From: JBELHR01 sp049607205
GTDB lineage: Bacteria > Bacteroidota > Bacteroidia > Flavobacteriales > Flavobacteriaceae
Assembly: GCA_049607205.1 (NCBI GenBank)
Contig: JBMYWH010000018.1
Coordinates: 1 to 47,717 of the forward strand
Direction: 5' to 3'
Length of the DNA stretch: 47,717 nucleotides
Position numbers and translations under genes: made by a program. The notes under the pieces were generated by a model that saw only the letters and a list, made by a program, of their open reading frames with translations, was not told the origin of the DNA and did no database searches. This document shows positions 23,944 through 32,803 of the stretch, piece by piece. Within the stretch, counting starts at the first letter, position 1, and every line of letters begins with the position of its first letter.

Positions 23944-24943
23944 CTTTAAGAGCCGCACTTTGATACACCTGAGTATCTCCTTCTTCGTCGATATAGATCA
24001 ATATCACTAATAGCTCTGGATGATTCGTCGCAAAGGCTTTTGCCCTTTCATATCCCATAGCCATGAAGGCTGTGGCATAGCCATCTACATCTGCACAATC
24101 TAAAGTGGAGATCACCGAAGCACTCAATAAATCCGTCTGCAAGGCAAAACCAGTTTTAGTATTAATAGTATGTACGAATTTCTCACCGGTTTTAGGGTCT
24201 ATTCTAAATTTTCGATAATTCCCAGAAGTTGCAATAGATTGATTATCTAACAGAATTACCTCTTGAAGACTTCGAGTCATATCAAAATTAGGCTTTTCAA
24301 CCCCAATACCCCAAAGATTTCCAGATGCGTTCTTACCTCTCACTCTAATTTCACCTCCGATTTCAACCATATAATTCACTACTCCTTTAGACTCTAGGAA
24401 ACGCCCAACTAAGTCAACTCCATACCCCTTAGCTATGGCATTGAAATCAAAATAAGTTTGTGGATACATTTTCTGAACTCGTCCTTGAGTCAAGGCAACT
24501 TTATCAAAACCGACATACTGCATCAAATTCTCAATATCCTCATTGCTCGGTGGATTCTCCATAGATTCTGGTCCGAAGCCCCAAGCATTTACTACATCTC
24601 CAATGGTAGGATCAAAGACCCCTTCAGTTTCTGTGTAAATCCTTTTTGACTTCTCAAAAACCTCCACAAATAAACTATCCACCTTGATCCCTTCAACACC
24701 ATTGTTGATTTTAGAAATATCTGAGCTCGGTATATACGTCGACAAAGATTGGTTTTCTGCAGCAAATATGGATTCAATATCTTCACTGAAATCACGCTCT
24801 AAATCATCTTGATAACTCATGTGGTAAGTGGTCCCAAAAACCGCCCCAGAAAGGCGAATATATCCCTGTTTCTCAGGAGATTTTTGACATGAAAAAATTA
24901 AAAAAAAAGTTAAAAGTCCAACTAAACGCTTCATTTGAGTCAT
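23927..24943 (-). CDS. apbE: FAD:protein FMN transferase (ApbE)
   Basis: A 338-residue lipoprotein with lipobox IFSC (Cys19; Cys16 if the second Met is the start). ApbE moves FMN from FAD to Thr in periplasm-facing flavoproteins, above all NqrB and NqrC. Family motifs are FGTTYHMSY near the N-terminus, DFNAIAKGYGVD mid-protein, GGEIRVRGKN, FVHTINTKTG and CADVDGYATAFMAMG (metal-binding Asp). The complete nqr operon lies about 5 kb away, so the substrates are in the same window. A TATATTTG element precedes it on its own strand. Confidence 0.95.
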   Translation of the reverse strand: MTQMKRLVGLLTFFLIFSCQKSPEKQGYIRLSGAVFGTTYHMSYQDDLERDFSEDIESIFAAENQSLSTYIPSSDISKINNGVEGIKVDSLFVEVFEKSKRIYTETEGVFDPTIGDVVNAWGFGPESMENPPSNEDIENLMQYVGFDKVALTQGRVQKMYPQTYFDFNAIAKGYGVDLVGRFLESKGVVNYMVEIGGEIRVRGKNASGNLWGIGVEKPNFDMTRSLQEVILLDNQSIATSGNYRKFRIDPKTGEKFVHTINTKTGFALQTDLLSASVISTLDCADVDGYATAFMAMGYERAKAFATNHPELLVILIYIDEEGDTQVYQSAALKVKKAV

Positions 24944-24972
24944 TAATTTTCAGTGAGATAACAAAATTACGA

Positions 24973-24980
24973 CAAATATA
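24973..24980 (-). promoter_or_regulatory. apbE promoter -7 element TATATTTG
   Basis: The minus-strand match to TAnnTTTG is 29 bases before the first apbE ATG. It faces away from the OmpA promoter about 55 bases further right. Confidence 0.55.
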
Positions 24981-25035
24981 ACTTAATAATTAGGTCATTC
25001 TACGGCACAACATTTTTTTTTGACAAGCTTTTTAT

Positions 25036-25043
25036 TAAATTTG
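25036..25043 (+). promoter_or_regulatory. OmpA-lipoprotein promoter -7 element TAAATTTG
   Basis: It matches TAnnTTTG and gives a leader of about 27 bases. A TTGACA (25020-25025) lies upstream at non-standard spacing. Confidence 0.55.
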
Positions 25044-25073
25044 TAACAAATAAAATCTATTTAATCCTATATC

Positions 25074-25907
25074 ATGAAAAAATTATTAGTAGTTGCATTA
25101 GCATCTTCAGTAGTTCTTACTTCTTGTGTTTCTAAAAAGAAATACACTGAATTAGAGAACACAAACAGTTCACTTCAACAAGAAGTAGTTGACACAAAAG
25201 CTGCTTTACAGGAATGTGGAGTTAACGTAGAGAAAAAAGATCTTAAGATCGCATCTTTACAGGACGAATTAGCATTCAAAGTTGAGAACTATGAAAGAAC
25301 TGCTAAGCAGGCTCAAGACTTAAGTTTACTTACTTCTCAAAACATGCAGAAGACCTTAGAAGAAATGGGTAAAGCTAACGACCGTTGGACAGACGTGAAC
25401 GATGCTTTAGCGCATAAAGATTCTTTAAACATGGCTTTAGTATTAAACCTTAAAGGAGCTTTAGCTGATATTAACGATAACGACATTGAAATCAACGTAG
25501 AAAAAGGTGTTGTATTTGTTTCTATTTCTGACAAATTATTATTCAACTCAGGATCTTACGCAGTTTCTTCAAAAGCTATCGACGTATTAGGTAAAGTTGC
25601 TACAGTAGTAAACGATAAACCTAGTTTCGAAATCTTAGTAGAAGGACACACAGATAACAAACTAGTTAAAGATGGTGCTGCTATCAAAGACAACTGGGAA
25701 TTATCAGTTCAACGTGCTGCTGCTGTAGTTAGAGTATTAACTGACAAGTACGAAGTTGCTCCTGAGCGTATTACTGCTGCTGGACGTTCTTCTTATGTAC
25801 CGGTTGCTGATAACGACACTAAAGAAGGAAGAGCTAAAAACAGAAGAACTAAAATCATCTTATTACCTCAGTTAGATGAGTTTTACAACTTACTTGAGAC
25901 TAAATAA
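25074..25907 (+). CDS. OmpA family lipoprotein, peptidoglycan-binding
   Basis: A 277-residue protein with lipobox LTSC (Cys18), then a long coiled coil (~22-100) that starts KKKYTELENTNSSLQQE, then an OmpA C-terminal domain (~145-270). Peptidoglycan-binding residues are in EGHTDN, NWELSVQRA and GRAKNRRTKI. By family it ties the outer membrane to the cell wall. The coding sequence uses plain high-expression codons and is flanked by its own promoter and a strong terminator, consistent with an abundant structural protein. No beta-barrel domain is present. Confidence 0.95.
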   Translation: MKKLLVVALASSVVLTSCVSKKKYTELENTNSSLQQEVVDTKAALQECGVNVEKKDLKIASLQDELAFKVENYERTAKQAQDLSLLTSQNMQKTLEEMGKANDRWTDVNDALAHKDSLNMALVLNLKGALADINDNDIEINVEKGVVFVSISDKLLFNSGSYAVSSKAIDVLGKVATVVNDKPSFEILVEGHTDNKLVKDGAAIKDNWELSVQRAAAVVRVLTDKYEVAPERITAAGRSSYVPVADNDTKEGRAKNRRTKIILLPQLDEFYNLLETK

Positions 25908-25926
25908 TTAGTCTAGCCTAAAAAAA

Positions 25927-25957
25927 ATTAAACCCGACCAAATGGTCGGGTTTTTTT
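25927..25957. terminator. Hairpin terminator after OmpA lipoprotein
   Basis: A perfect AACCCGACCA / TGGTCGGGTT stem with an AA loop and T7. An A-run on the left lets it also serve the leftward gene that ends just beyond it. Confidence 0.92.
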
Positions 25958-25968
25958 ATGTTTTGCAA

Positions 25969-26418
25969 TTACTCAAAAGGAATATTCTGCTCCCTTAGAA
26001 ACTTTAATAGATATTCAAAAGACTCCTTGGACACTACACTTGAAGAAACATATAAATCTCGCTTTGTACTCTTAATAATCAAATCACGTCCCGCTAATCG
26101 ACAAGATTTAATTTGATCAATTGAAATTTTACTTTGAAAAAAACCAAGGCGTTTTATAAACAACCTACTAATTACCATAAATCCAAAGACCTTCATATAC
26201 CAATAATTGACCAAGTATACCAGTCCGAAAACAACGGGCCAATTCCGAGTTGATAAAAGTCCATTTATATCGCTATGAGAACCTCCGTCATTAAAGAAAC
26301 TAAACAATCCCCATGCACAAAACCCTATTCCCATCCACAATGGAACCTTCAAGGCCTTTGCAGAATATTGCAGTCTGATTTGGAAATCATTTAAATCTTT
26401 TGACAATAGTTTCTCCAT
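25969..26418 (-). CDS. Hypothetical membrane protein, two helices and a soluble tail
   Basis: A 149-residue protein. Two hydrophobic segments (~26-42 and ~61-88) are separated by a short loop rich in Gly/Ser/His. A C-terminal beta-rich region (~95-140) reads ISIDQIKSCRLAGRDLIIKST and resembles PH-like or YdbT-type domains in outline only. I do not recognise a family. It is 20 bases downstream of the HMA chaperone gene, and a TATTTTTG element lies in that gap, so it may be copper-operon linked or separate. Confidence 0.65.
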   Translation of the reverse strand: MEKLLSKDLNDFQIRLQYSAKALKVPLWMGIGFCAWGLFSFFNDGGSHSDINGLLSTRNWPVVFGLVYLVNYWYMKVFGFMVISRLFIKRLGFFQSKISIDQIKSCRLAGRDLIIKSTKRDLYVSSSVVSKESFEYLLKFLREQNIPFE

Positions 26419-26438
26419 AGGTATAAGTTACAAAAATA

Positions 26439-26639
26439 TTACAATTCCTGAGCCTTAAATCCTAGACCCAACAACATAAACTGTATCTGTCCGGCTTGAA
26501 CCTTACTATCTTCAATGGTCAATACTCGATCCTCATCTGTGGTATCCACATTCCAATTTCCCTTTCCAACAAGCTCATCTAAAGAATCCTGAACCTTAGC
26601 AACGCACTTGTGACAATTTATTGTGGTTTTAAATTTCAT
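26439..26639 (-). CDS. Small HMA-domain metal chaperone
   Basis: A 66-residue single heavy-metal-associated domain. The metal loop is NCHKC (Cys9 and Cys12, CxxC), set in the usual first loop, with a ferredoxin-like strand order. The family passes Cu(I) to the N-terminal domain of P-type ATPases. It starts 1 base after the ATPase stop codon, which makes it a CopZ-like partner. The Met normally preceding the CxxC is replaced by Asn, which I also remember from other Bacteroidota members. Confidence 0.88.
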   Translation of the reverse strand: MKFKTTINCHKCVAKVQDSLDELVGKGNWNVDTTDEDRVLTIEDSKVQAGQIQFMLLGLGFKAQEL

Positions 26640-26640
26640 A

Positions 26641-28821
26641 CTATTTTAATTTTATACGATTTAATCTTAAACTATTTAATACTACCGATACTGAACTTAA
26701 TGCCATAGCGCCTCCAGCAATCATTGGATTCAATAAGAACCCATTTAAAGGGTATAATAATCCTGCGGCTAGAGGAATTCCAATAATATTATATACAAAA
26801 GCCCAGAATAAATTTTGCCTTATACCGTTTACAACTTTTTTTGAAAGGATGAATAATTTAGGTAATTTATCAATTTCCGATCCGATCAAAGTTACCTGAG
26901 CTACATCCATTGCAATATCGGTTCCACCCCCCATTGCTACAGATAAATCTGATTGGGCTAAAGCTGACACATCATTAATTCCATCACCTACCATACCCAC
27001 AACTTTACCTTCAGATTGTAATTCCCTCAAAGCTCTTAATTTATCTACTGGAAGCATCTCGGCTTTGAACGAATCAAAACCTAGTTCATTAGCAACTCTC
27101 GACACCTCATTAAATCGATCTCCAGAAAATAAAACAACTTCTTTACCTTGTTTCTTCAAAGAAGTCACCACATCCTTAGAATGCGCTCTAATGGGGTCTT
27201 TAATAATGAATTGAGCTCTAAGTATACCGTTGACCATAAGATAGCTCTGAATACCCTCCTTATTAAATAAAACAGGACTTAATTCAATCCCCAGCTCTTT
27301 AGTTAATCTATAACTTCCTATCTGTACCAATTCTCCATTTATAACTCCCTGTAAACCCTTTCCTACTAAAACTTCAAAATTTTCAACAGCTAGTACTTTA
27401 GACCCTGAATATTTAGAACTAAAAGCATCTGACAATGGGTGTTCTGAAAGTATTTCCAGACTTTTAGCAAAGGACCTGGCCCTTTCCGCTTCAAAGTCAA
27501 AAAACTCTTCACTTGTTAATTGTGGTCTTCCTTGAGTTAAGGTCCCCGTTTTATCAAAAACAAAAGTATTTACTTCCCTTGCTTTCTCCAAGACCTCAGC
27601 TTCTTTTACCAAAATTCCATTCTGGGCTCCTTTACCCATCCCAACCATAACTGCAGTTGGTGTTGCTAAACCTAAAGCACATGGACATGAAATTACCAAT
27701 ACAGTAACCGCAGAAATAACGGCATAATCGATCATTTTAAATCCTCCAAAAATTAGCCATAAACTAAAAGATAGTATCGCAATACCTATTACAACAGGAA
27801 CGAAAACAGAAGAAATGCGATCCGCTAATTTCTGAATAGGAGCTTTTGAACCTTGGGCTTCTTCCACTTGCTTAATGATTTGATCTAACACAGTAGATCC
27901 CAACTCCTTAACCACCTCTATATCCAACACTCCCTTATCGTTAATAGTCCCTGCATAAACCTCATCTCCTTGTATTTTATGGACCTTATAAGGTTCTCCC
28001 GTTAACATAGCTTCATCAACATAGGAATCTCCAGAAACAACTTTTCCGTCTAAGGCTATTTTCTCACCAGGCTTAACTCTAAAAACCATTCCTTTACTGA
28101 CCAAATTCGTTTCCACTTCCATCGATTGATCACCGTAAATAACGCGAAGAGTCTTTGATTGAATACCAATCAACTTAAGTAAGGAATCAGAAGTGTGACT
28201 CTTAGCCTTTTCTTCCATCAACTTACCTATCAAAATAAAGAATATCACTACGGCAACAGCTTCATAATACACATGAGCTTCAAGCCCACTTCGGGTCCAA
28301 ACCTCAGGAAAAATGGTATTGAAAGCACTGAACAAAAAGGCGATTCCGGTACTCAAGGCGACTAGGGTATCCATATTAGTGCGTTTAAGTTTCAACTGCT
28401 TCCAAGCACCTATAAAAAAAGAAGCCCCAAAAAATACTAAAATTCCAAAACTTAAGAACATTGAAACCCACCTTCCCCATATCAGACTTGGATAAAACAT
28501 CCCGAATACAAAAACAGGAAGAGCAAGCAATCCAGCCCCTATTGCCTTATTTTTATAAAAGTTAAATCGTTCCTTCTGTATTGATGAAGAAAGCTCAGAA
28601 CGGCTCAAATCCTCTTCTAAAATTAGCTCATAACCCGCAGGATCTAATGAATTTTTAAAGACTTGAGTATTTATTTGATCATCAAAATTGATACTCACAC
28701 TATTAGAGGCTAAATTGACTTGAGCATCATGTACTCCATCAAGCTTTTTAAGCGTTGTTTCTACTGTAGATGCGCATGCGGCACAACTCATTCCTTTGAT
28801 TGAAAAAACTTCTTTATTCAT
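26641..28821 (-). CDS. copA: Copper-exporting P1B-type ATPase
   Basis: A 726-residue ATPase with one N-terminal HMA domain (GMSCAAC, Cys13 and Cys16) and eight membrane helices. The ion site CPCALGLATP is in the sixth helix. Catalytic motifs are MLTGEP, DKTGTLTQG, EHPLSD and GDGINDVSAL. Conserved Asn-Met and Ser residues late in the membrane domain fit Cu(I) selectivity (P1B-1). It exports copper from the cytoplasm and is cotranscribed with the small chaperone. No copper regulator is adjacent. Confidence 0.95.
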   Translation of the reverse strand: MNKEVFSIKGMSCAACASTVETTLKKLDGVHDAQVNLASNSVSINFDDQINTQVFKNSLDPAGYELILEEDLSRSELSSSIQKERFNFYKNKAIGAGLLALPVFVFGMFYPSLIWGRWVSMFLSFGILVFFGASFFIGAWKQLKLKRTNMDTLVALSTGIAFLFSAFNTIFPEVWTRSGLEAHVYYEAVAVVIFFILIGKLMEEKAKSHTSDSLLKLIGIQSKTLRVIYGDQSMEVETNLVSKGMVFRVKPGEKIALDGKVVSGDSYVDEAMLTGEPYKVHKIQGDEVYAGTINDKGVLDIEVVKELGSTVLDQIIKQVEEAQGSKAPIQKLADRISSVFVPVVIGIAILSFSLWLIFGGFKMIDYAVISAVTVLVISCPCALGLATPTAVMVGMGKGAQNGILVKEAEVLEKAREVNTFVFDKTGTLTQGRPQLTSEEFFDFEAERARSFAKSLEILSEHPLSDAFSSKYSGSKVLAVENFEVLVGKGLQGVINGELVQIGSYRLTKELGIELSPVLFNKEGIQSYLMVNGILRAQFIIKDPIRAHSKDVVTSLKKQGKEVVLFSGDRFNEVSRVANELGFDSFKAEMLPVDKLRALRELQSEGKVVGMVGDGINDVSALAQSDLSVAMGGGTDIAMDVAQVTLIGSEIDKLPKLFILSKKVVNGIRQNLFWAFVYNIIGIPLAAGLLYPLNGFLLNPMIAGGAMALSSVSVVLNSLRLNRIKLK

Positions 28822-28838
28822 AGGATAAAGGTCGGTAA

Positions 28839-29375
28839 TTATTCAAATAAACCCAATTGATTTCCAGGGTAAATGCCTTCGATTCTCAATAATTTCTCCT
28901 TAGCCTTGAGCCCTCCCGCATAACCAGTTAAGCTACCATCAGAACCTATAACTCTATGACAAGGCACTATGATGCTGATTGCATTGGCTCCATTTGCAGA
29001 AGCAACTGCTCTAATGGCCTTTTCATTTCCTAAAAGTCGAGATAATTCTAAATAGGTTTTTGATTCACCAAATGGAATTTTCATGAGCTCATTCCAAACC
29101 TCATTTTGGAAGGATGTACCTACAAATCTTAGTGGCAAATCAAACTTCCTCAATCCACCACTAAAATAAGCCTCAAGTTGAGATTTCACTTCCTGATGCA
29201 AAGAGTTCTCTTGAATTAAAAAATCCGAATTAAGAACTTTTTTAATTCGGTAGTCCACTTGATCTCGCCTTGCACGATATCTCCAATCGGCAAGAACCAC
29301 CTCACCCATAAATGTACCGAGAATCATTTCTCCTACTGGGGAATTATAGTAAGAAATTTCAATGTTTTGATCCAT
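28839..29375 (-). CDS. ogt: Methylated-DNA-protein cysteine S-methyltransferase
   Basis: A 178-residue suicide enzyme that removes methyl groups from O6-methylguanine. The acceptor Cys is in IIVPCHRVIGSDGSLTGYAGG near residue 140. The DNA-binding helix-turn-helix is in EVWNELMKIPFGESKTYLELSRLLG. There is no Ada AdaA zinc domain, so it is the stand-alone type. It starts 17 bases before the copA start codon and probably shares a leftward transcript with it. Confidence 0.95.
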   Translation of the reverse strand: MDQNIEISYYNSPVGEMILGTFMGEVVLADWRYRARRDQVDYRIKKVLNSDFLIQENSLHQEVKSQLEAYFSGGLRKFDLPLRFVGTSFQNEVWNELMKIPFGESKTYLELSRLLGNEKAIRAVASANGANAISIIVPCHRVIGSDGSLTGYAGGLKAKEKLLRIEGIYPGNQLGLFE

Positions 29376-29442
29376 GAATTAATTTTAATATCTGTGAACT
29401 CAATATACAACTTAAGCCAGCAATCAGACTACCTCAAATAAA

Positions 29443-29476
29443 TAAAAAAAGCCGCTAAAAAAATTAGCGGCTTTTC
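29443..29476 (-). terminator. nqr operon terminator
   Basis: On the minus strand an AAAAGCCGCTAA / TTAGCGGCTTTT stem is followed by a T7 tract, starting about 19 bases after the nqrF stop codon. Confidence 0.9.
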
Positions 29477-29494
29477 AATATTTTAAAGGATTTA

Positions 29495-30784
29495 CTATCC
29501 TCCGAAGTCATCAAATCGAACGTTTTCTGGTGGAACACCGAAATCGTCACACATTTTCACAACTGCTTGGTTCATCATTGGAGGTCCACAGAAGTAGAAT
29601 TCTACATCTTCTGGAGCTTCATGAGCACCTAAATAGTTATCGATAAGTGCTTGGTGCACGAATCCTACAAATCCATCTCCATCAGCATCAATATTTTCTT
29701 TAACTTTCCAGTTATCTTCTGGTAAAGGTTCAGAAAGCACTAAGTACATCTTGAAGTTAGGGAATTGCTTCTCTAATTCTTCGAAGTAATGTAAATAGAA
29801 TAATTCACGCTTAGAACGTCCACCGTACCAGTAAGAAACCTTACGACCTGTTTTAAGAGTATGGAATAATTGATATAAGTGAGAACGCATTGGCGCCATA
29901 CCAGCTCCACCTCCAATATAAATCATCTCTGCATCAGAATCTTCATTGATAAAGAATTCTCCATAAGGTCCTGAGATTGTAACCTCATCACCTGGTTTAC
30001 AGTTGAAAATATAGGAAGAAGCAATACCCGGGTTGATATCAGCCCAAGTTCCCTTAGCTCTATCAAACGGTGGTGTTGCAATACGTACATTCAACATAAT
30101 TTTTCTTCCCTCTGCAGGGTAAGAGGCCATAGAGTAGGCTCTTTCCACAGTTTCAGGGTTCTTCATAACTAATGGCCATAAACCAAACTTATCCCACTCC
30201 TCTTTAAATTTCATAGGTTCACCTGGGTGATCCTGAGGGTGTGCGGTAATGTCCATTTCACTAAAAGGAACTTCAGTCTTAGGGATTTCAATTTGAATAT
30301 ATCCTCCAGCCTTATAGTTCATATCTTCAGGAATTTCAACAACGAATTCCTTAATAAATGAAGCTACATTGTAGTTAGATACAACTTTTGCCTTCCATTT
30401 CTTGATTCCGAAGATCTCTTCTGGAATAGAAATTTCCATATCATTCTTTACTTTCACTTGACATCCAAGACGAACACCTTCAGCCAACTCTTTACGAGTA
30501 AAGTGAGGTGTTTCTGTTGGAAGTGCTTCACCACCTCCAGAATATACATGACATTCACATTGAACACAAGTTCCACCACCTCCACATGCAGATGGTAAAA
30601 AGATTTTTTCATTTCCTAAAGTAGATAACAAAGAACTCCCTGTCTCTACCTCTATTGTCTTTTCTCCGTTAATCGTAATATTTACTTTTCCAGAAGGAAG
30701 AAGCTTAGCCTTCGCTCCTAAAAGCATAGATACTAATAAAAGAACTACGATTAAGAATACTATAATACTTACTACTACAACCAT
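29495..30784 (-). CDS. nqrF: Na+-translocating NADH:quinone reductase subunit F
   Basis: A 429-residue subunit that takes electrons from NADH. It has an N-terminal membrane helix (~3-22), a 2Fe-2S ferredoxin domain with Cys67, Cys73, Cys76 and Cys108, and a ferredoxin-reductase domain with ERAYSMAS (FAD), IGGGAGMAPMRSH and FYFCGPPMM (NADH). It is the last gene of the nqrA-F operon, 19 bases after nqrE, and is followed by a terminator. Confidence 0.98.
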   Translation of the reverse strand: MVVVVSIIVFLIVVLLLVSMLLGAKAKLLPSGKVNITINGEKTIEVETGSSLLSTLGNEKIFLPSACGGGGTCVQCECHVYSGGGEALPTETPHFTRKELAEGVRLGCQVKVKNDMEISIPEEIFGIKKWKAKVVSNYNVASFIKEFVVEIPEDMNYKAGGYIQIEIPKTEVPFSEMDITAHPQDHPGEPMKFKEEWDKFGLWPLVMKNPETVERAYSMASYPAEGRKIMLNVRIATPPFDRAKGTWADINPGIASSYIFNCKPGDEVTISGPYGEFFINEDSDAEMIYIGGGAGMAPMRSHLYQLFHTLKTGRKVSYWYGGRSKRELFYLHYFEELEKQFPNFKMYLVLSEPLPEDNWKVKENIDADGDGFVGFVHQALIDNYLGAHEAPEDVEFYFCGPPMMNQAVVKMCDDFGVPPENVRFDDFGG

Positions 30785-30803
30785 TTTGTCCTATTCAGTT
30801 AGT

Positions 30804-31418
30804 TTATAATTTAATACCTGAGAAACTCATAAATCCAATAGCCATAAGTCCAGTAATGATGAAGGTAATTCCTAAACCTTTTAATGGAGCTGGGACATTA
30901 GAATATGCAATCTTTTCGCGAATTGCAGCAATAGCTAAAATAGCTAGGAACCAACCGATTCCTGAACCTAAACCGTAAACGGCCGCCTCACCTACATTTG
31001 CAAAGTCTTTCAACTGCATGAATAAAGATCCTCCTAAAATTGCACAGTTCACGGCGATCAATGGTAAGAAAATACCAAGAGCTCCATAAAGTGCTGGAGC
31101 AAAACGCTCCACAATCATCTCAACCAACTGCACCATAGATGCAATTACAGCGATGAACATAATAAAACTAAGGAAAGACAAGTCGATACTCGCATATTCT
31201 TCTCCTAACCAAGATAGAGCTCCAGGTCTCAAGACATACTGATCTAACCAATAGTTTACAGGTACTGTTACAAACAATACAAAAATTACAGCAGCTCCTA
31301 ATCCAACCGCAGTTTTAACGGTCTTAGATACTGCTAGGTAAGAACACATTCCCAAGAAATATGCAAATACCATATTATCAATAAAGATACTTTTTACAAA
31401 AATGTTAATATAATCCAT
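30804..31418 (-). CDS. nqrE: Na+-translocating NADH:quinone reductase subunit E
   Basis: A 204-residue integral membrane subunit with six helices. Family segments are FAYFLGMCSYLAVSK (residues ~18-32) and LIAVNCAILGGSLFM (~120-134); the Cys in each likely helps hold the intramembrane iron centre with NqrD. Standard length; 13 bases after nqrD. Confidence 0.97.
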   Translation of the reverse strand: MDYINIFVKSIFIDNMVFAYFLGMCSYLAVSKTVKTAVGLGAAVIFVLFVTVPVNYWLDQYVLRPGALSWLGEEYASIDLSFLSFIMFIAVIASMVQLVEMIVERFAPALYGALGIFLPLIAVNCAILGGSLFMQLKDFANVGEAAVYGLGSGIGWFLAILAIAAIREKIAYSNVPAPLKGLGITFIITGLMAIGFMSFSGIKL

Positions 31419-31431
31419 GGTAAATGTGTTT

Positions 31432-32103
31432 TTATTTCTCGATTAACTTTCTATTCTTAGAGCGTTGAACCCAGATAATGATCCCCACAGTAATAAGAGC
31501 CATTGGTGATAACAACATAAATCCATTGTTTTCATATCCATAAGCATATACTCCTGTAGATTCCGCTAAAGTTCTTGCTTTATGACCTAAAACTTCAAAA
31601 CCGAATAATTTACCTGAACCTAAAAGCTCACGGAAAAAAGCAACGATAATAAGAATTACACCATAACCTACTGCATTACCAACCCCATCTAAAAAGGCTT
31701 TCCATGGTCCATTACCTAAAGCAAAAGCTTCTAAACGTCCCATCACAATACAGTTGGTAATAATAAGTCCAACAAATACTGAAAGCTCTTTACTTACATC
31801 ATAAGAATAGGCTTTTAAAACTTGGTCTACTAAAATTACCAAAGAGGCAACGATCAATAATTGAACGATAATACGAATACGACTAGGAATTAAATTTCTA
31901 ATCAAAGAAACAATTACATTACTCGCTACAAGTACAAACATTACCGCGATAGACATAACCACCGCTGGCTTTAATTGTACCGTAATCGCTAAGGCTGAAC
32001 AGATACCTAGTACCTGTACTGAAATCGGGTTATTATCATTTAAAGGATCAGATAATAACGCTCTATTCTTTGCCGAAAAAAGGGCTTCTCTCTCTTCTGC
32101 CAT
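31432..32103 (-). CDS. nqrD: Na+-translocating NADH:quinone reductase subunit D
   Basis: A 223-residue six-helix membrane subunit, paralogous to NqrE. Characteristic blocks are NPISVQVLGICSALAIT and FVGLIITNCIVMGRLEAFA, each with the Cys expected at the NqrD/NqrE iron site. Standard length. It starts one base after the nqrC stop codon. Confidence 0.97.
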   Translation of the reverse strand: MAEEREALFSAKNRALLSDPLNDNNPISVQVLGICSALAITVQLKPAVVMSIAVMFVLVASNVIVSLIRNLIPSRIRIIVQLLIVASLVILVDQVLKAYSYDVSKELSVFVGLIITNCIVMGRLEAFALGNGPWKAFLDGVGNAVGYGVILIIVAFFRELLGSGKLFGFEVLGHKARTLAESTGVYAYGYENNGFMLLSPMALITVGIIIWVQRSKNRKLIEK

Positions 32104-32104
32104 C

Positions 32105-32800
32105 TTAGTTGTTTTTAAAATAAGGTAAATAATGTTCGAGACGCTCTGAAATCATATCTGTTACAGCATCAGAAGTAATTGTACCTCCAGAAATACCATC
32201 CACTCCATGAATATCTCCTTGAGGAGCACCACCTTTAACAGCTTTTACTCCTACGAAGTTCCCGGAATCGTCTAAAATTTTCTTCCCGTTATATTGAGCA
32301 CCAAACCAAGATTCTTTGATTTCAGCACCTAAACCAGGTGTTTCTCCTTTGTGATCAAACTTAGCACCTTTAACAGTGTTTTCATCACTTTCAAGTGCTA
32401 CATAACCCCAAATGGCATCCCATAAACCATTCCCATATAAAGGAACGATATAAAAAGTTTGACCATCCTTCTGAGCGATATACAAAGGATATCTTTGCTC
32501 GTCCGCAGGTTTCTTGATTTCATTTTTCATATTGATATCAAAAGCACTCGTTGCTGCATCTACAGTTCCATCAGATTTAAGAGCCACTTGCTCTTTAATA
32601 TATTGTGTAAACACCTCAGCTGCTTGATCTCTATCAACATCCTCTCCAATTGAAGAAAGAATGTTTTGCATTTTTTCGTTTTTTACGTTCTTGTCTTGTA
32701 AAGGTTTTAGTGTCGTTGCAGTATATGCAAGTAAACTAGCGATAATCACAACCATTACAATGGCAAACATAAAAGTATATGAATTACTATTCTTATCCAT
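32105..32800 (-). CDS. nqrC: Na+-translocating NADH:quinone reductase subunit C
   Basis: A 231-residue flavoprotein with one N-terminal helix and a periplasmic domain. Covalent FMN attaches at the Thr of DGISGGTITSDAV (about residue 207), the ApbE target. The GLGAEI block and a KGGA segment of the FMN-binding domain precede it. It starts three bases after the nqrB stop. Confidence 0.97.
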   Translation of the reverse strand: MDKNSNSYTFMFAIVMVVIIASLLAYTATTLKPLQDKNVKNEKMQNILSSIGEDVDRDQAAEVFTQYIKEQVALKSDGTVDAATSAFDINMKNEIKKPADEQRYPLYIAQKDGQTFYIVPLYGNGLWDAIWGYVALESDENTVKGAKFDHKGETPGLGAEIKESWFGAQYNGKKILDDSGNFVGVKAVKGGAPQGDIHGVDGISGGTITSDAVTDMISERLEHYLPYFKNN

Positions 32801-32803
32801 TTC

